From: Bradyrhizobium daqingense
GTDB taxonomy: Bacteria > Pseudomonadota > Alphaproteobacteria > Rhizobiales > Xanthobacteraceae
Assembly (NCBI RefSeq): GCF_021044685.1
Contig: NZ_CP088014.1
Coordinates: 434,001-498,000, forward strand
Direction of reading: 5' to 3'
DNA: 64,000 nucleotides
The translations under genes were made by a program, and so were the position numbers. The notes under the pieces were generated by a model. It saw only the letters and a program-made list of their open reading frames with translations. It did no database searches and was not told the DNA's origin. Below are positions 44,287 through 53,824 of the stretch, one piece after another; position 1 is the stretch's first letter, and each line of letters starts with the position of its first letter.

Positions 44287-45417
44287 ATGAAATCAACGCT
44301 ATTGGTGGGCGCGCTGCTCACCGCCATGACCGCAACGAGCGCCCTTGCCCAGGCGATCAAGCTCGCCAACGTCGCCGAGCTCTCGGGTGGTGGCGCCACC
44401 GTCGGCACGAATTGGAAGAACGGCATCGACCTCGCCATCGAGGAGATCAACGCCAAGGGCGGCGTGCTCGGCCGCAAGCTCGAAGTGACCCACGCCGATT
44501 CGCAGTCCAACCCCGGCGTCGCGCGCGCCCAGGTGCAGAAGGCGCTCGACGCCGAACCCTATGTGCTGCTCGGGCCCGGCTATTCCGGCTCCGTGAAGGT
44601 CACCGCCCCGCTCGCGGCCGAAGCCGGCATCGCGCAGATCATGGGCGGCGAGGCCGCCGAGCTGACGCAGACAGGAAACAAATTCCTGTTCCGCACCTCC
44701 TTCGGCCAGCAATCCTCGATGCCGAAGGTCGCCAAGTACATCAACGATGAGATGAAGGCGAAGACGGTCGCAGTGGTCTGGGTCAACAACGATTTCGGCC
44801 GCGGTGGTCGCGACGTCGTGGTCAAGGAGCTCGACCGGCTCGGCTCCAAGGTGGTCGCCGACCTCTCGACCGAAGCGGGCCAGGCCGATTTCGCCGCCGA
44901 CGTCGGCAAGATCAAGGCCGCCAATCCCGACGCCGTATTCGTCTATCTGAACGAAGAGGAGAGCGCGCGCATCCTGAAAGAGCTGAAGCGCCAGGGCGTC
45001 ACCGCGCCGCTGATGGGCGAGACGACGCTGATCGGCCAGAAGGTGATTGAGCTCGCGGGTGACGCCGCCAACGGCGCGCGCGGCCATGTCGGCCTCACTA
45101 CCGACGCGCCGGTCGACCTGATCAAGGCGTTCCGCGAGAAGTTCTCCAAGAAGTACAATTACGTCCCCGATCATAACGGCCTGAAGGGCTATCTCGCCGT
45201 CTACATGGTGAAGGCCACCACCGAGAAGATGGGCAAGGTCGACCCGAAGAAGTTCGCCGACACGCTGCACGGCCTCACCATCAAGGCCGCGGACGAGCCG
45301 GGCATCCTGATGGACGTCACCTTCAGCGACACCGGCGACATCGACCGCCAGAGCTTCCTGGTCGAAGTGGTCGAGGGCAAGCAGGTGGTGAAACAGGTGC
45401 TGCCGAAGGTGAAGTGA
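44287..45417 (+). CDS. Periplasmic solute-binding protein (LivK type)
   Basis: 376 residues from MKSTLLVGALLTAMTATS, with a Sec signal peptide cleaved after ALAQ. Type-I periplasmic binding fold: ELSGGGATVGTNWKNG, NDFGRGGRDVVV. GGAGGAG-type ribosome site. First of the transporter set KHMGF and therefore likely binds shikimate, quinate or dehydroshikimate; the ligand is inferred from neighbours. Confidence 0.92.
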   Translation: MKSTLLVGALLTAMTATSALAQAIKLANVAELSGGGATVGTNWKNGIDLAIEEINAKGGVLGRKLEVTHADSQSNPGVARAQVQKALDAEPYVLLGPGYSGSVKVTAPLAAEAGIAQIMGGEAAELTQTGNKFLFRTSFGQQSSMPKVAKYINDEMKAKTVAVVWVNNDFGRGGRDVVVKELDRLGSKVVADLSTEAGQADFAADVGKIKAANPDAVFVYLNEEESARILKELKRQGVTAPLMGETTLIGQKVIELAGDAANGARGHVGLTTDAPVDLIKAFREKFSKKYNYVPDHNGLKGYLAVYMVKATTEKMGKVDPKKFADTLHGLTIKAADEPGILMDVTFSDTGDIDRQSFLVEVVEGKQVVKQVLPKVK

Positions 45418-45420
45418 TCT

Positions 45421-45625
45421 TCGCCTCTCCCCGCGCCTGTCTCGCCGAAGCTTTAGCGAAGGCGGATGCGGGGAGAGATCTCTCCTCTCCCTCTCCCCGT
45501 TCTTACGGGGAGAGGGTTGGGGCGAGGGGCCGCCTCCGCAATGGCGGTGACAGTTGAATTCGCGGAGATAGCCCCTCACCCCGCCCTCTCCCCGCAAGTG
45601 CGGGGCGAGGAGACGAGAGAGCGGA
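45421..45625. repeat. GGGGAGAGG-type palindromic repeat between SBP and permease genes
   Basis: Several CTCTCCCCG.../...CGGGGAGAG inverted pairs, for example CTCTCCCCGTTCTTACGGGG with AGAG after it, and CCCTCTCCCCGCAAGTGCGG. A smaller relative is at 51027-51064. It separates the binding-protein gene from the permeases and may lower expression of the latter. Confidence 0.65.
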
Positions 45626-45649
45626 GCGAGGAAGAACAAAGAGAGGAAA

Positions 45650-46525
45650 ATGTCCAATCTGTTCGATCTTCTGGTCGCGGGACTTGCCACCGGCGCGATC
45701 TACGCGCTGGTCGCCGTCGGCTTCACGCTGCTGTGGCAGACCTCGCAGACCATCAATTTCGCGCAAGGCGAATTCGTGATGTTGCCGGCGTTCCTGATGC
45801 TGGCGGCAATGCATGTCGGCGCGCCGTTCTGGCTCGCGATCATCCTCGGCATCCTCCTGTCGATGATCCTGCTCGGCCTTGCCTTCAAGCTGCTGCTGGT
45901 CGATCCAATGATGCGCCACGGCGTGCTGCCGCTGGCGATCGCGACCATGGCGCTGGCGATCGGCATCAAGGAATCCGTCAAGCAGTTCTTCAGCGCCGAA
46001 GCCTCGCCCTTCCCCTCGATCGTACCGACCGGCGACGTCTCCATTCTCGGCCACGCGGTGTCGCTGCAAAGCATCGGCGTGCTCGTCGTCGCCATCCTCG
46101 CCGTGGTCGGCCTGACCACGCTGCTCAACCGCACCTCGCTCGGCCACCAGATGCAGGCCGCAGCGCAGAACCCGACGGTGGCGCGCATCATCGGCGTGCC
46201 GGTCGAGCGCATGATCATGCTGACCTTCCTGATCAACGCCTTCCTGGTGGCACTGGCTTCGCTTTTGATCACGCCGATCTACCTTGCGAAGTTCTCGTCG
46301 GGCGAGGTGCTGGGCCAGGCCGCCTTCATCGCCGCAATCGTCGGCGGCTTCAACCAGGTGCGTGGCGCGATCGCGGGCGGCCTCCTGATCGGGGTGCTCG
46401 ACAATCTCGCCGCCGCCTACGTCTCGACGCAGTATCGCGCCGCCGTGCCGATGCTGTTCCTGATCGCTGTCATCCTGTTCCGGCCGCAGGGCTTGCTCGG
46501 CCGCGCCGAGGAGCGCACCGTATGA
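45650..46525 (+). CDS. ABC transporter permease (LivH type)
   Basis: 291-residue inner-membrane permease: LVAVGFTLLWQTSQTINFAQ at the N-terminus and the coupling loop AAQNPTVARIIGVPVERM. Ends with ILFRPQGLLG. Overlaps the next permease by 4 bp (ATGA). Confidence 0.93.
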   Translation: MSNLFDLLVAGLATGAIYALVAVGFTLLWQTSQTINFAQGEFVMLPAFLMLAAMHVGAPFWLAIILGILLSMILLGLAFKLLLVDPMMRHGVLPLAIATMALAIGIKESVKQFFSAEASPFPSIVPTGDVSILGHAVSLQSIGVLVVAILAVVGLTTLLNRTSLGHQMQAAAQNPTVARIIGVPVERMIMLTFLINAFLVALASLLITPIYLAKFSSGEVLGQAAFIAAIVGGFNQVRGAIAGGLLIGVLDNLAAAYVSTQYRAAVPMLFLIAVILFRPQGLLGRAEERTV

Positions 46526-47520
46526 GCGGCTTCGCCAGATCCCTGAAGATCGCGCTCGGCCTTGCCATCATCGCCGCGCTGATCATCGTCCCCATGAACT
46601 TCAACCGCTACGGCCTGTTCATCCTGAGCCAATGGGCGGTGATGAGCATCGCGGCGATGGGGCTCAACCTCACGCTCGGTTACGCCGGCCAGGTCTCGCT
46701 CGCCCAGGGCGCGTTCGTCGGCATCGGGGCCTACGCCTCCGCGATCATGACCACGCATGGCTGGCCGCTGCCGGCGGCGATTCTGGTCGCGATCGTGCTG
46801 AGCTTTGCGATCGGCTGGGTGCTCGGCTATCCCGCGCTGCGCGTGCAGCACCACTACCTCGCCTTCGTCACGCTCGCGTTCTCCACGCTCGCCTTCCTGG
46901 TGTTCCGCAACGAGAGCTGGCTCACCGGCGGCATCTACGGCATCTCCAACATTCCGCGCCCCCACATCTTCGGGTTCGCGACCAACAGACCACTGCCGTT
47001 CTACTATGTCTGCCTCGGCTCACTTGCGATCGTCTCGCTGGCGGTGTGGTGGCTGATCCGTTCGCCCTGGGGCCGCGCCTTCATGGCGCTGCGCGAGAAT
47101 CCCTTGCGCGCGCAGTCGCTCGGCGTCGACACCCGTCGCTACACGTTGATGGCGTTTGCGATCGGCTCCGCGCTCGGCGGCGTCGCCGGCGCACTCTATG
47201 CGCCGCTGACGCAATATATCGACCCCGTGCCGTTCAACCTGTCGCTCTCGCTCGATCTGCTGATGATGGTGATCGTCGGTGGCGCCGGCTTCTATTTCGG
47301 CCCGTTCCTCGGCGCGATGATCGCGGTGCTGCTGCCGGAATGGCTGCGCTTCACCGACGGCTATTATCTGATGCTCTATGCGGTCGCCGTGATGCTACTG
47401 CTGATCTGGTCGCCGACCGGCATTCTCGGGATCCTCGACCGTTACCTCGCGGAGCGCCGCACCAAGGCGGCCTCTGCGCTCCGCGCCGTCGCGAAATCCC
47501 GCCTGGAGACGGCACAATGA
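46522..47520 (+). CDS. ABC transporter permease (LivM type)
   Basis: 332-residue permease starting MSGFARSLKIALGLA. Marks are LTLGYAGQVSLAQGAFVGIG, YPALRVQHHYLAFVTLAF and the coupling loop LRENPLRAQSLGVDTRRY. Its stop overlaps the ATG of the ATPase (ATGA, 47517-47520). Confidence 0.94.
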   Translation: MSGFARSLKIALGLAIIAALIIVPMNFNRYGLFILSQWAVMSIAAMGLNLTLGYAGQVSLAQGAFVGIGAYASAIMTTHGWPLPAAILVAIVLSFAIGWVLGYPALRVQHHYLAFVTLAFSTLAFLVFRNESWLTGGIYGISNIPRPHIFGFATNRPLPFYYVCLGSLAIVSLAVWWLIRSPWGRAFMALRENPLRAQSLGVDTRRYTLMAFAIGSALGGVAGALYAPLTQYIDPVPFNLSLSLDLLMMVIVGGAGFYFGPFLGAMIAVLLPEWLRFTDGYYLMLYAVAVMLLLIWSPTGILGILDRYLAERRTKAASALRAVAKSRLETAQ

Positions 47521-48260
47521 GCGCGGTCCTCGAGGTCACCGACATCAAGAAGAATTTTGGCGGCATCAGCGCCGTCGACGGCGTCTCCTTCGACGTCCGC
47601 GAGGGCGAGATCCTCGGCCTGATCGGCCCGAACGGCTGCGGCAAGTCGACCCTGTTCAACTGCATCCTCGGCCAGCTCACCCCAAGTGGCGGCGAGGTCA
47701 AGCTCGACGGCAGGCTGGTCACGGGCCTGCGGCCCGCCGAACTCAACAAGCTCGGGGTCAGCCGAACATTCCAGCTGCTGCAGGTGTTCCCAAAACTCTC
47801 GGTGCGCGAGAACCTGATCCTCGCCGGACAGGAGCACCAGGGCAACATGGCCTCGCGCCTCGTCGGCCGCTCCGATGCCGGGCTGACCGAGGCCGCCAAC
47901 CAGATGATCGGCTTCTTCAAACTCGACCACCTCGCCGACGAGCCGGCCGGCGGCCTCTCCTACGGCCAGCAGAAACTGCTCGACGCCGCCATGGCCTTCA
48001 TGGGCGGACCGCGCCTCGTGCTGCTCGACGAGCCCGCGGGCGGCGTCAATCCGTCGATGCTGGCGGACCTCAAGGACCGCCTAGTCGCGATCAACCGCGA
48101 GAAGAACGCCACCTTCGTCGTCATCGAGCACAACATGGAATTCGTGATGTCCCTGTGCTCGCGCGTGATGGTCATGGCGGAGGGCAAGGTGCTGGCGATG
48201 GGACGTCCGGACGAGGTGCGCAAGAACCCCGCCGTGATCGAAGCCTATCTCGGACATTAG
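47517..48260 (+). CDS. ABC transporter ATP-binding protein (LivG type)
   Basis: 247 residues. Walker A GPNGCGKST, LSYGQQKLLDAAMAF in the signature position (LSYGQ variant), Walker B LVLLDEPAGGVNP, then EHNMEFVMSLCSRV. Coupled to both neighbours. Confidence 0.94.
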   Translation: MSAVLEVTDIKKNFGGISAVDGVSFDVREGEILGLIGPNGCGKSTLFNCILGQLTPSGGEVKLDGRLVTGLRPAELNKLGVSRTFQLLQVFPKLSVRENLILAGQEHQGNMASRLVGRSDAGLTEAANQMIGFFKLDHLADEPAGGLSYGQQKLLDAAMAFMGGPRLVLLDEPAGGVNPSMLADLKDRLVAINREKNATFVVIEHNMEFVMSLCSRVMVMAEGKVLAMGRPDEVRKNPAVIEAYLGH

Positions 48261-48269
48261 GAGCGAGCG

Positions 48270-49007
48270 ATGAGCGATCCGATCCTCTCGGTCCACAATC
48301 TCGTCGGCGGCTACGGCAAGATGACGATCCTGAACGGCACGAATTTCGCCGTGCCGCAGGCAACCATCACCACCATCATCGGCCCGAACGGCGCCGGCAA
48401 GTCCACCGTGTTCAAGGCCATCTTCGGCCTGCTCAGGCTGCGCGAAGGCAAGATCAGCTTCGCGGGCCGCGATGTCACGAGTTTGAGTCAACGCGCGTTG
48501 CTCAATGCCGGCATCTGCTACGTGCCGCAGGGCCGCAACATCTTCCCCGAGCTATCGGTGCGCCATAACATCGAGCTCGGCGGCGTCGCTGCCGGCAAGG
48601 GCCTCGACCTGCCCAAGCGTATCGAGGCCGCGCTCGACCTGTTCCCGGCACTGCGGCGCAAGTCGACACAACAGGCCTCCACGCTCTCGGGCGGCGAGCA
48701 GAAGCAGCTCGAGATCGCCCGCTCGCTGCTGCTCGAACCCAAGCTGGTTCTCGTCGACGAGCCCTCGATCGGGCTGTCGCCGCTGATGGTGCAGCAGACC
48801 TTCGACATCCTCAAGAGCCTGCGCAACCGCGGCGTCACCATCCTGATGATCGAGCAGAACGCACGCTCGGCGCTGGAGATCTCCGACATCGGCATCGTGC
48901 TCGAGCTCGGCCAGACCCGCATGGTCGACGACGCCAAGCGCATCCTGAACGATCCCCGCATCGGGCAGCTTTTCCTGGGCGGCGTCATGGAGGAGAGCGC
49001 GGCATGA
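48270..49007 (+). CDS. ABC transporter ATP-binding protein (LivF type)
   Basis: 245 residues. Walker A GPNGAGKST, signature LSGGEQKQLEIAR, Walker B LVLVDEPSIGLSP. Ends overlapping the next gene by 4 bp (ATGA at 49004-49007), so transporter and dehydratase are translated together, which ties the imported substrate to the enzyme. Confidence 0.94.
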   Translation: MSDPILSVHNLVGGYGKMTILNGTNFAVPQATITTIIGPNGAGKSTVFKAIFGLLRLREGKISFAGRDVTSLSQRALLNAGICYVPQGRNIFPELSVRHNIELGGVAAGKGLDLPKRIEAALDLFPALRRKSTQQASTLSGGEQKQLEIARSLLLEPKLVLVDEPSIGLSPLMVQQTFDILKSLRNRGVTILMIEQNARSALEISDIGIVLELGQTRMVDDAKRILNDPRIGQLFLGGVMEESAA

Positions 49008-50875
49008 ACAAGCGTTCGATCGCCACCGTCTCCCTCTCGGGCACTCTCGACGAAAAGCTCCGTGCCATCGCCGCGGCCGGCTTCGATGCCGTCGAGATCT
49101 TCGAGAACGACCTGCTGTCCTTCGGCGCGGGACCGCGCGACATCGCAAGGCTCTGCAAGGATCTCAACCTCGGGATTTGCGCGTTCCAGCCGTTTCGCGA
49201 TTTCGAGGGCATGCCCGAGCCGCAGCGTGCACGCAATTTTGCCCGCGCGGAGCGGAAGTTCGACCTGATGCAGGAGCTCGGCACCGACCTCTTGCTGATC
49301 TGCTCCAACGTTTCGCCGGCTTCGCTCGGCGGCATCGACCGCGCCGCCGACGATTTTCGCGAGCTCGGCGAGCGCGCCGCGAAGCGTGGCTTGCGCGTCG
49401 GCTACGAAGCGCTGGCCTGGGGCCGCCATGTCAACGACTACCGCGATGCCTGGGAGATCGTGCGGCGCGCCGATCATCCCGCGATCGGAATCATCCTCGA
49501 CAGTTTTCACGCGCTGGCACCGGGCTTTCCGACCCGCGCCATAGCCTCGATCCCCGCTGACAAGATCTTCCTGGTCCAGCTTGCGGACGCGCCGAAGCTG
49601 GAGCTCGACATCCTGTCGTGGAGCCGGCACTTCCGCTCCTTCCCCGGCCAGGGCGATCTGCCGGTCGGCGAGTTCATGGCGGCGATCGCGGCGACCGGCT
49701 ATGCCGGGCCGCTGTCGCTGGAGATCTTCAACGACCAGTTCCGCGCCGGCTCGGCCGCGCAGACCGCGGTGGACGGCCTGCGCTCGCTGATCCTGCTGGA
49801 GAACCAGCTTGCGCCGGATTGGCCAAAGCTCGTCCGCGAGCCGCTGGCACCAAGGGCCGGAAGCCGCGGGACCGGCTTCGTCGAGTTCGCGGTCAACGAG
49901 ACCAAGGCCGGCGAGCTCGCCCGCCTGTTCGCGCAGCTCGGTTTCCGCAGGAGCGGCAAGCACCGCAGCAAGGCGGTGGAGCGCTGGTCGCAAGGCAAGG
50001 TCGAGCTCGTCATCAATTGCGAGAGCGGCGGCTTTGCCCATTCGCATTACGTCACGCACGGCCCCGGCGTCTGCGCCATCGCGCTCGACGTCGACAATGC
50101 GGGCCTTGCCATGCAGCGCGCCGAGACGCTGAAGGCGCGCACGTTCTACCAGCCGGTCGGGCCGGGCGAGCTGGAGATCCCCGCGATCCACGGCGTCGGC
50201 GGCAGCCTGCTCTATTTCCTGGATCAGGCCGGCAAGAACTGGGACACCGATTTCGAGCCTGTCGCGAGCGACGCCAGCGGCGATGCGCTGCTCGCGGTCG
50301 ATCACATCGCACAGTCGATGCCCTATGACGAGATGCTGTCCTGGCTGTTGTTCTACACCGGCATTCTCGACCTGACGCGGCTACCGCAGATGGAGATCGC
50401 CGACCCCAGAGGCCTCGTGCAGAGCCAGGCCATCGTCAACGGCGACCAGAGCCTGCGCTTCGTGCTCAACGGCTCCTCTGCCAACCGCACTTTGCCGTCG
50501 CGCTTCATCTCCGAGTTCTTCGGCTCGGGTGTCCAGCACGTCGCGTTCGCGTGCCGGGACATCTTTGCGGCGGTCGGGCAGATGCGACAGCGCGGTGCGG
50601 ATTTCCTGGACATCCCAGACAATTACTACGACGACATCGAAGCCAGATACGATCTCGCGCCCGAGCTGATGGCGCAGCTGCGCGCCAACCACATCCTCTA
50701 CGATCGCGAGGGCGACGGCGAGTTCTTCCAGGTCTACACCCACATTTTCGACGAGCGCTTCTTCTTCGAGATCGTCGAGCGGAGGAACTATCAGGGTTTT
50801 GGCGCGGCCAATGCCGGCATCAGACTCGCCGCGCAAGCCCGCGAGGTGCGCCCCGCCAGTGTGCCGCGGGTGTAG
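49004..50875 (+). CDS. quiC: Two-domain 3-dehydroshikimate dehydratase (QuiC type)
   Basis: 623 residues. The N-terminal half (about 1-285) is a TIM-barrel xylose-isomerase-like domain with metal acids in VEIFENDLLSF, IILDSFHAL and PLSLEIFND: the dehydroshikimate dehydratase domain. The C-terminal half (about 290-600) is a 4-hydroxyphenylpyruvate-dioxygenase-like VOC domain with DHIAQSMP, QHVAFACRDI and FFEIVERRN. This two-domain plan is known for QuiC of pseudomonads. It would convert dehydroshikimate to protocatechuate. Confidence 0.9.
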   Translation: MNKRSIATVSLSGTLDEKLRAIAAAGFDAVEIFENDLLSFGAGPRDIARLCKDLNLGICAFQPFRDFEGMPEPQRARNFARAERKFDLMQELGTDLLLICSNVSPASLGGIDRAADDFRELGERAAKRGLRVGYEALAWGRHVNDYRDAWEIVRRADHPAIGIILDSFHALAPGFPTRAIASIPADKIFLVQLADAPKLELDILSWSRHFRSFPGQGDLPVGEFMAAIAATGYAGPLSLEIFNDQFRAGSAAQTAVDGLRSLILLENQLAPDWPKLVREPLAPRAGSRGTGFVEFAVNETKAGELARLFAQLGFRRSGKHRSKAVERWSQGKVELVINCESGGFAHSHYVTHGPGVCAIALDVDNAGLAMQRAETLKARTFYQPVGPGELEIPAIHGVGGSLLYFLDQAGKNWDTDFEPVASDASGDALLAVDHIAQSMPYDEMLSWLLFYTGILDLTRLPQMEIADPRGLVQSQAIVNGDQSLRFVLNGSSANRTLPSRFISEFFGSGVQHVAFACRDIFAAVGQMRQRGADFLDIPDNYYDDIEARYDLAPELMAQLRANHILYDREGDGEFFQVYTHIFDERFFFEIVERRNYQGFGAANAGIRLAAQAREVRPASVPRV

Positions 50876-50892
50876 GGCTTCTCTCACCGCGT

Positions 50893-50979
50893 CGTCATTG
50901 CGAGGAGCCCTTGCGACGAAGCAATCCAGAGTCCTTCCGCGGAGGGATCCTGGATTGCTTCGCTGCGCTCGCAATGACG
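50893..50979. repeat. Double-arm palindromic repeat, copy B
   Basis: Outer arms CGTCATTGCGAG/CTCGCAATGACG and inner arms GAAGCAATCCAG/CTGGATTGCTTC, the same as copy A at 29148-29234. Lies just past quiC. Confidence 0.8.
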
Positions 50980-51026
50980 ATGTGGCGACTATCGAGGAAT
51001 TCGGCTGGCTCCGCCCCCGTGGAAAG

Positions 51027-51064
51027 TCCCCCTCACCGCAACCTCTCCCCGCAGGCGGGAGAGG
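51027..51064. repeat. Short GGGGAGAGG-type repeat
   Basis: CCCCTCACCGCAACCTCTCC then CCGCAGGCGGGAGAGGAAG, a short relative of the element at 45421-45625, between convergent quiC and the following binding-protein gene. Confidence 0.45.
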
Positions 51065-51077
51065 AAGAAGCTTCAGC

Positions 51078-52250
51078 TCACTTCATCTTGCACTTGTCGT
51101 GGAAACGATCCTGGTCGTTCTCGACGATGGTGGCGACGGTCTTCAGCGCGAGCTGGCCTTCGGAGTCCTTCACCACGTCCTGCAGATAGAAGCTCTGAAT
51201 CGGGATGTGGTTCTTGCCGAACTTGAACGCGCCGCGCACCGACTTGAAGTTGGCCTTCTCCATCTCGGCCCGCATCGCGTCCTTCTTGCTGGTGTCGCCC
51301 TTCACCGCGACCACTGCGCTGTTGATGAGCTGGGCCGCGTCATAGGATTGTGCGCCGTAATAGGTCGGCCGCAGGCCGGTGTACTTCTTGCGGTAGTCGG
51401 CCACGAAGCGCTTGTTCTGCTCGTTGGGGAGGTCGTTGACCCATTCTTGCGCCCCGGGAACGCCGAGCGCGTTCTCCTTCTGCAGCGGCAGCGACAGCTC
51501 GTCGATGGTGAAGGCGGTGTAGAGCGGCATCGTGCTCTTCAGGCCGGCCTGGGCGTATTGATTGAGGAACTGCACGCCGGCAGCACCTGGATAGAACACG
51601 AAGATCGACTCGGCGCCGGAGGCGCGCGCCTTGGAGAGCTCGGCCGAGAAGTCGAGCTGGCTCGGCCAGACCGTGTACTCCTCGCCCTTCACCTCGCCCT
51701 TGAAGGTGCTCTTCAGACCCGCGAGCATGTCCTTGCCGGCGGCGTAGTTCGGGCCGATCAGGAACACGCTCTTGACGCCCTTCTGGTTCATGTAGAGGCC
51801 CATCGCCTGCGGCGTCTGGTCGTTCTGCCAGGAGGTCGAGAACACGTAAGGCGAGCACAGCTCGCCCGCGAGCTGTGAGGGACCGGCATTGGCCGAGATC
51901 AGGAAGGTCTGGGAATCCACCGCGGTCTTGAGCGAGGCCAGCAGCACGTTCGACCAGATATAGCCGACGATGAAATCGACCTTGTCGGACTGCACCAGCT
52001 TCTCGGTCTTCTGCTTGCCGACGTCGGGCTTCTGCCCGTCGTCCTCGTAGATCACCTCGACCGGCTTGCCGTCCATCTTGCGGCCGAGATGATCGAGCGC
52101 GAGCTCGAAGGAGTTGCGCATGTCGTTGCCGATCACGGCGGTCGGACCGCTGAAGGTCGAAACGAAGCCGATCTTGATGGTGTCGCCGGCGCATGCCGGA
52201 CCTGCCAGCACCAGCGCCGCTGCGCCCGCCAGCCAGAATGCCGTCCTCAT
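51078..52250 (-). CDS. Lone periplasmic solute-binding protein 1
   Basis: 390 residues, LivK/type-I periplasmic binding fold. The ATG at 52250 is 9 nt after AAGGAGG; an ATG six bases upstream is too close to it. Signal peptide MRTAFWLAGAAALVLAGPAC with cleavage near AGD. Core blocks IGFVSTFSGPTAVIGND, VDFIVGYIWSNVLL, LYTAFTIDELSLPLQ. No transporter genes adjoin it; with the SBP-less livHMGF at 36439-39766 it is a candidate partner, which is untested. Confidence 0.9.
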   Translation of the reverse strand: MRTAFWLAGAAALVLAGPACAGDTIKIGFVSTFSGPTAVIGNDMRNSFELALDHLGRKMDGKPVEVIYEDDGQKPDVGKQKTEKLVQSDKVDFIVGYIWSNVLLASLKTAVDSQTFLISANAGPSQLAGELCSPYVFSTSWQNDQTPQAMGLYMNQKGVKSVFLIGPNYAAGKDMLAGLKSTFKGEVKGEEYTVWPSQLDFSAELSKARASGAESIFVFYPGAAGVQFLNQYAQAGLKSTMPLYTAFTIDELSLPLQKENALGVPGAQEWVNDLPNEQNKRFVADYRKKYTGLRPTYYGAQSYDAAQLINSAVVAVKGDTSKKDAMRAEMEKANFKSVRGAFKFGKNHIPIQSFYLQDVVKDSEGQLALKTVATIVENDQDRFHDKCKMK

Positions 52251-52548
52251 AACCATTCCCCTCCTTATTATTGGTCCCGGAAACGGGGTGATCGCCGCCC
52301 CGGGCCTGTCTCTATTCAACGCAAAATCTATCGCGCCGCCAATGGCTCAGCGCCGTGCCTGCACCATATTTCGCTCCAATCGGCGATGGCAAGAAATATA
52401 ATTCTACTTACTTCGACCAAGGCTGCGGCGCTTTTTCGCGCTGGATCGATATGTCCCGCCTATGCGCCCATTGGTGACGGCTATTGGACCGCAGCCCCTA
52501 ATCCGCACTTAAATGAGCAGGCACAGCAGCGAGATTCGAGGGCGCACC
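52251..52548. other. AT-rich divergent promoter region
   Basis: 298 bp between the divergent binding-protein and NDH-2 genes. The middle (about 52385-52420) is clearly AT-rich for this genome and probably holds both promoters. No repeated operator or strong hairpin was recognised. Confidence 0.4.
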
Positions 52549-53811
52549 ATGACCGCTAAACCACACCGCGTCGTCATCGTCGGGGCCGGCTTTGGCGGCC
52601 TGGAGACGGCCTATAGGCTCGCGGGCGCACCGGTCGAGATCACGCTGATCGACCGCCGCAACCACCATCTGTTCCAGCCGCTGCTCTACCAGGTCGCGAC
52701 CGCTTCGCTCGCGACCAGCGAGATCGCCTGGCCGATCCGCCATCTGATGCGCGACCGGCGCGAGGTGACGACGCTGTTTGCAACCGTGAGCGGCGTCGAT
52801 GCGGCACGGCGCTGCGTGCTGATCGACGACGGCAGCGAAGTGCCCTACGACACCCTGGTGCTCGCCACCGGCGCGCGGCACGCCTATTTCGGCCATGACG
52901 AATGGGAGGCATGGGCGCCGGGCCTGAAGACGCTGGAGGACGCGACCACATTGCGCCGTCACATTCTCGTGGCGTTCGAGCGCGCCGAGCGCGAGACGGA
53001 TTCCGCGCGGCGCGCGGCACGGCTGACTTTCGTCATCATCGGTGCCGGTCCGACCGGCGTCGAACTCGCCGGCACCATCGCCGAGATGGCGCATCACACC
53101 CTGCCCGCCGACTTCCGCAACATCGACACGACGAAGGCGCGCGTGGTGCTGATCGAAGCGGGCCCGCGCGTGCTTGCAGGCTTTCCCGACGAGCTCTCGG
53201 CTTACGCGCAGGCTTCGCTGGAAAAGATCGGCGTCGAGGTCGTGCTCGGGCAAGCCGTGACCGAGATCAATCGCGAGGGCGTGGTGTTCGGCGGCAAACT
53301 GCTGGAGGCAAAGACACGGATCTGGGCCGCCGGCGTGCGCGCCTCGCCCGCTGCGGAATGGCTGGGCGCGCCAAGTGATCGCGCCGGGCGCGTGCAGGTC
53401 GAGGCCGACCTGACCATTCCGGGCCATCCCGAGATCTTTGCGATCGGCGATACCGTCAGCATCAATGCCTGGGACGGCAAGCCCGTGCCCGGCATCGCGC
53501 CGGCGGCGAAGCAGCAGGGCCGGCACGTCGCCGAAACCATCAAGGCGCGGCTGCGCGGAGAGACCAAGGGCGCGTTCCGCTACAAGCACGCCGGCAGCCT
53601 CGCGCAGATCGGCAAGCGGCTCGCGGTGATCGATTTCGGCAAGGTCAAGCTGCGCGGCACCATCGCATGGTGGATCTGGGGCATCGCCCACATCTACTTC
53701 CTGATCGGCCTCCGCCACCGCCTCAGCGTCGCCCTGAGCTGGCTCTGGATCTACGCGAGGGATCAGAGGGCGGCGCGGCTGATCACGCAGGGATCAAGCA
53801 AGGTGGTATAG
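52549..53811 (+). CDS. ndh: Type II NADH dehydrogenase (NDH-2 family)
   Basis: 420 residues from MTAKPHRVVIVGAG; an in-frame ATG at 52513 is less likely. Two Rossmann folds: VVIVGAGFGGLETA (FAD) and FVIIGAGPTGVELAG (NADH). FAD-closing DRRNHHLFQPLLYQVA is present, and an amphipathic C-terminal membrane helix occurs around WWIWGIAHIYFLIG. It oxidises NADH and reduces quinone without proton pumping. The family also includes other FAD oxidoreductases. Confidence 0.85.
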   Translation: MTAKPHRVVIVGAGFGGLETAYRLAGAPVEITLIDRRNHHLFQPLLYQVATASLATSEIAWPIRHLMRDRREVTTLFATVSGVDAARRCVLIDDGSEVPYDTLVLATGARHAYFGHDEWEAWAPGLKTLEDATTLRRHILVAFERAERETDSARRAARLTFVIIGAGPTGVELAGTIAEMAHHTLPADFRNIDTTKARVVLIEAGPRVLAGFPDELSAYAQASLEKIGVEVVLGQAVTEINREGVVFGGKLLEAKTRIWAAGVRASPAAEWLGAPSDRAGRVQVEADLTIPGHPEIFAIGDTVSINAWDGKPVPGIAPAAKQQGRHVAETIKARLRGETKGAFRYKHAGSLAQIGKRLAVIDFGKVKLRGTIAWWIWGIAHIYFLIGLRHRLSVALSWLWIYARDQRAARLITQGSSKVV

Positions 53812-53824
53812 GGAGGCTTCTCTT

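Noticed and set aside
52360..52376. Possible fifth BoxR site before lone binding protein 1 (CTGCA-CCATAT-TTCGC)
   Set aside because: Only the TGCA and TTC parts match; arms are not symmetrical.
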